Part shown: positions 5,191-5,223 of the stretch, piece by piece
Numbering within the stretch: position 1 is the stretch's first letter
How the letters are laid out: every line of letters starts with the position of its first letter
Source of the DNA: JACKPD01 sp034003145
GTDB taxonomy: Bacteria; Spirochaetota; Spirochaetia; CADAEX01
Assembly (NCBI GenBank): GCA_034003145.1
Contig: JAVEZE010000174.1
Span: 1-5,223 of the forward strand
Direction of reading: 5' to 3'
DNA length: 5,223 bases
The notes under the pieces: model-generated
Told to the model about the DNA's origin: nothing
What the model saw: only the letters and a program-made list of their open reading frames with translations
The model's database searches: none
Made by a program: the position numbers and the translations under genes

Positions 5191-5223
5191 CATGTCACAT
5201 AACTCTTATTCTCAGCACTTAAA

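Overview
This 5.2 kb window is moderately AT-rich bacterial chromosomal DNA. It holds five recognisable protein genes, one probable small ORF, one tRNA gene, a tandem repeat derived from the tRNA 3' end, and a strong terminator. The source organism cannot be fixed from the sequence. A stand-alone FliG C-terminal-like protein, a tRNA without encoded CCA and the general protein character would suit a spirochaete or another flagellated, probably anaerobic bacterium; this is a weak inference.

Layout. At the left end (103-468, + strand) is a small protein that aligns without gaps to the torque-generating C-terminal domain of the flagellar switch protein FliG. It is followed by an orphan ribosome-binding site and ATG that open only a 12-codon frame. 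The centre is a minus-strand block. In transcription order it holds an LsrG/YgiN-type antibiotic-biosynthesis-monooxygenase-family protein (4294-3980), a 37-codon small ORF lying three bases after it in the same frame (3976-3863), a 750-residue protein of unknown function with its own sigma70-like promoter (3756-1504), and a single-chain fusion of the MntA nucleotidyltransferase and the HepT HEPN ribonuclease (1394-540). The last is an apparent one-gene version of the MntA/HepT toxin-antitoxin module.

The right part is an RNA locus on the + strand. A tRNA-Pro(GGG) with its own promoter is followed by two almost identical 74-bp tandem units. Each unit ends in an exact copy of the last 16 bases of the tRNA. 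A 17-bp-stem terminator follows, symmetric enough to serve both strands. Beyond it, on the minus strand, is a compact TrmO-type tRNA m6t6A37 methyltransferase (5176-4787) with an excellent ribosome-binding site.

How the parts work together. The best candidates for cooperation are the 750-residue protein and the MntA-HepT fusion: same strand, 109 bp apart, accessory in character. No known defence system is clearly recognised, and a promoter-like element between them could make them independent. The most unusual feature is the tRNA-tail repeat array, which resembles in layout the repeats carrying the tRNA 3' end downstream of tyrT in E. coli.
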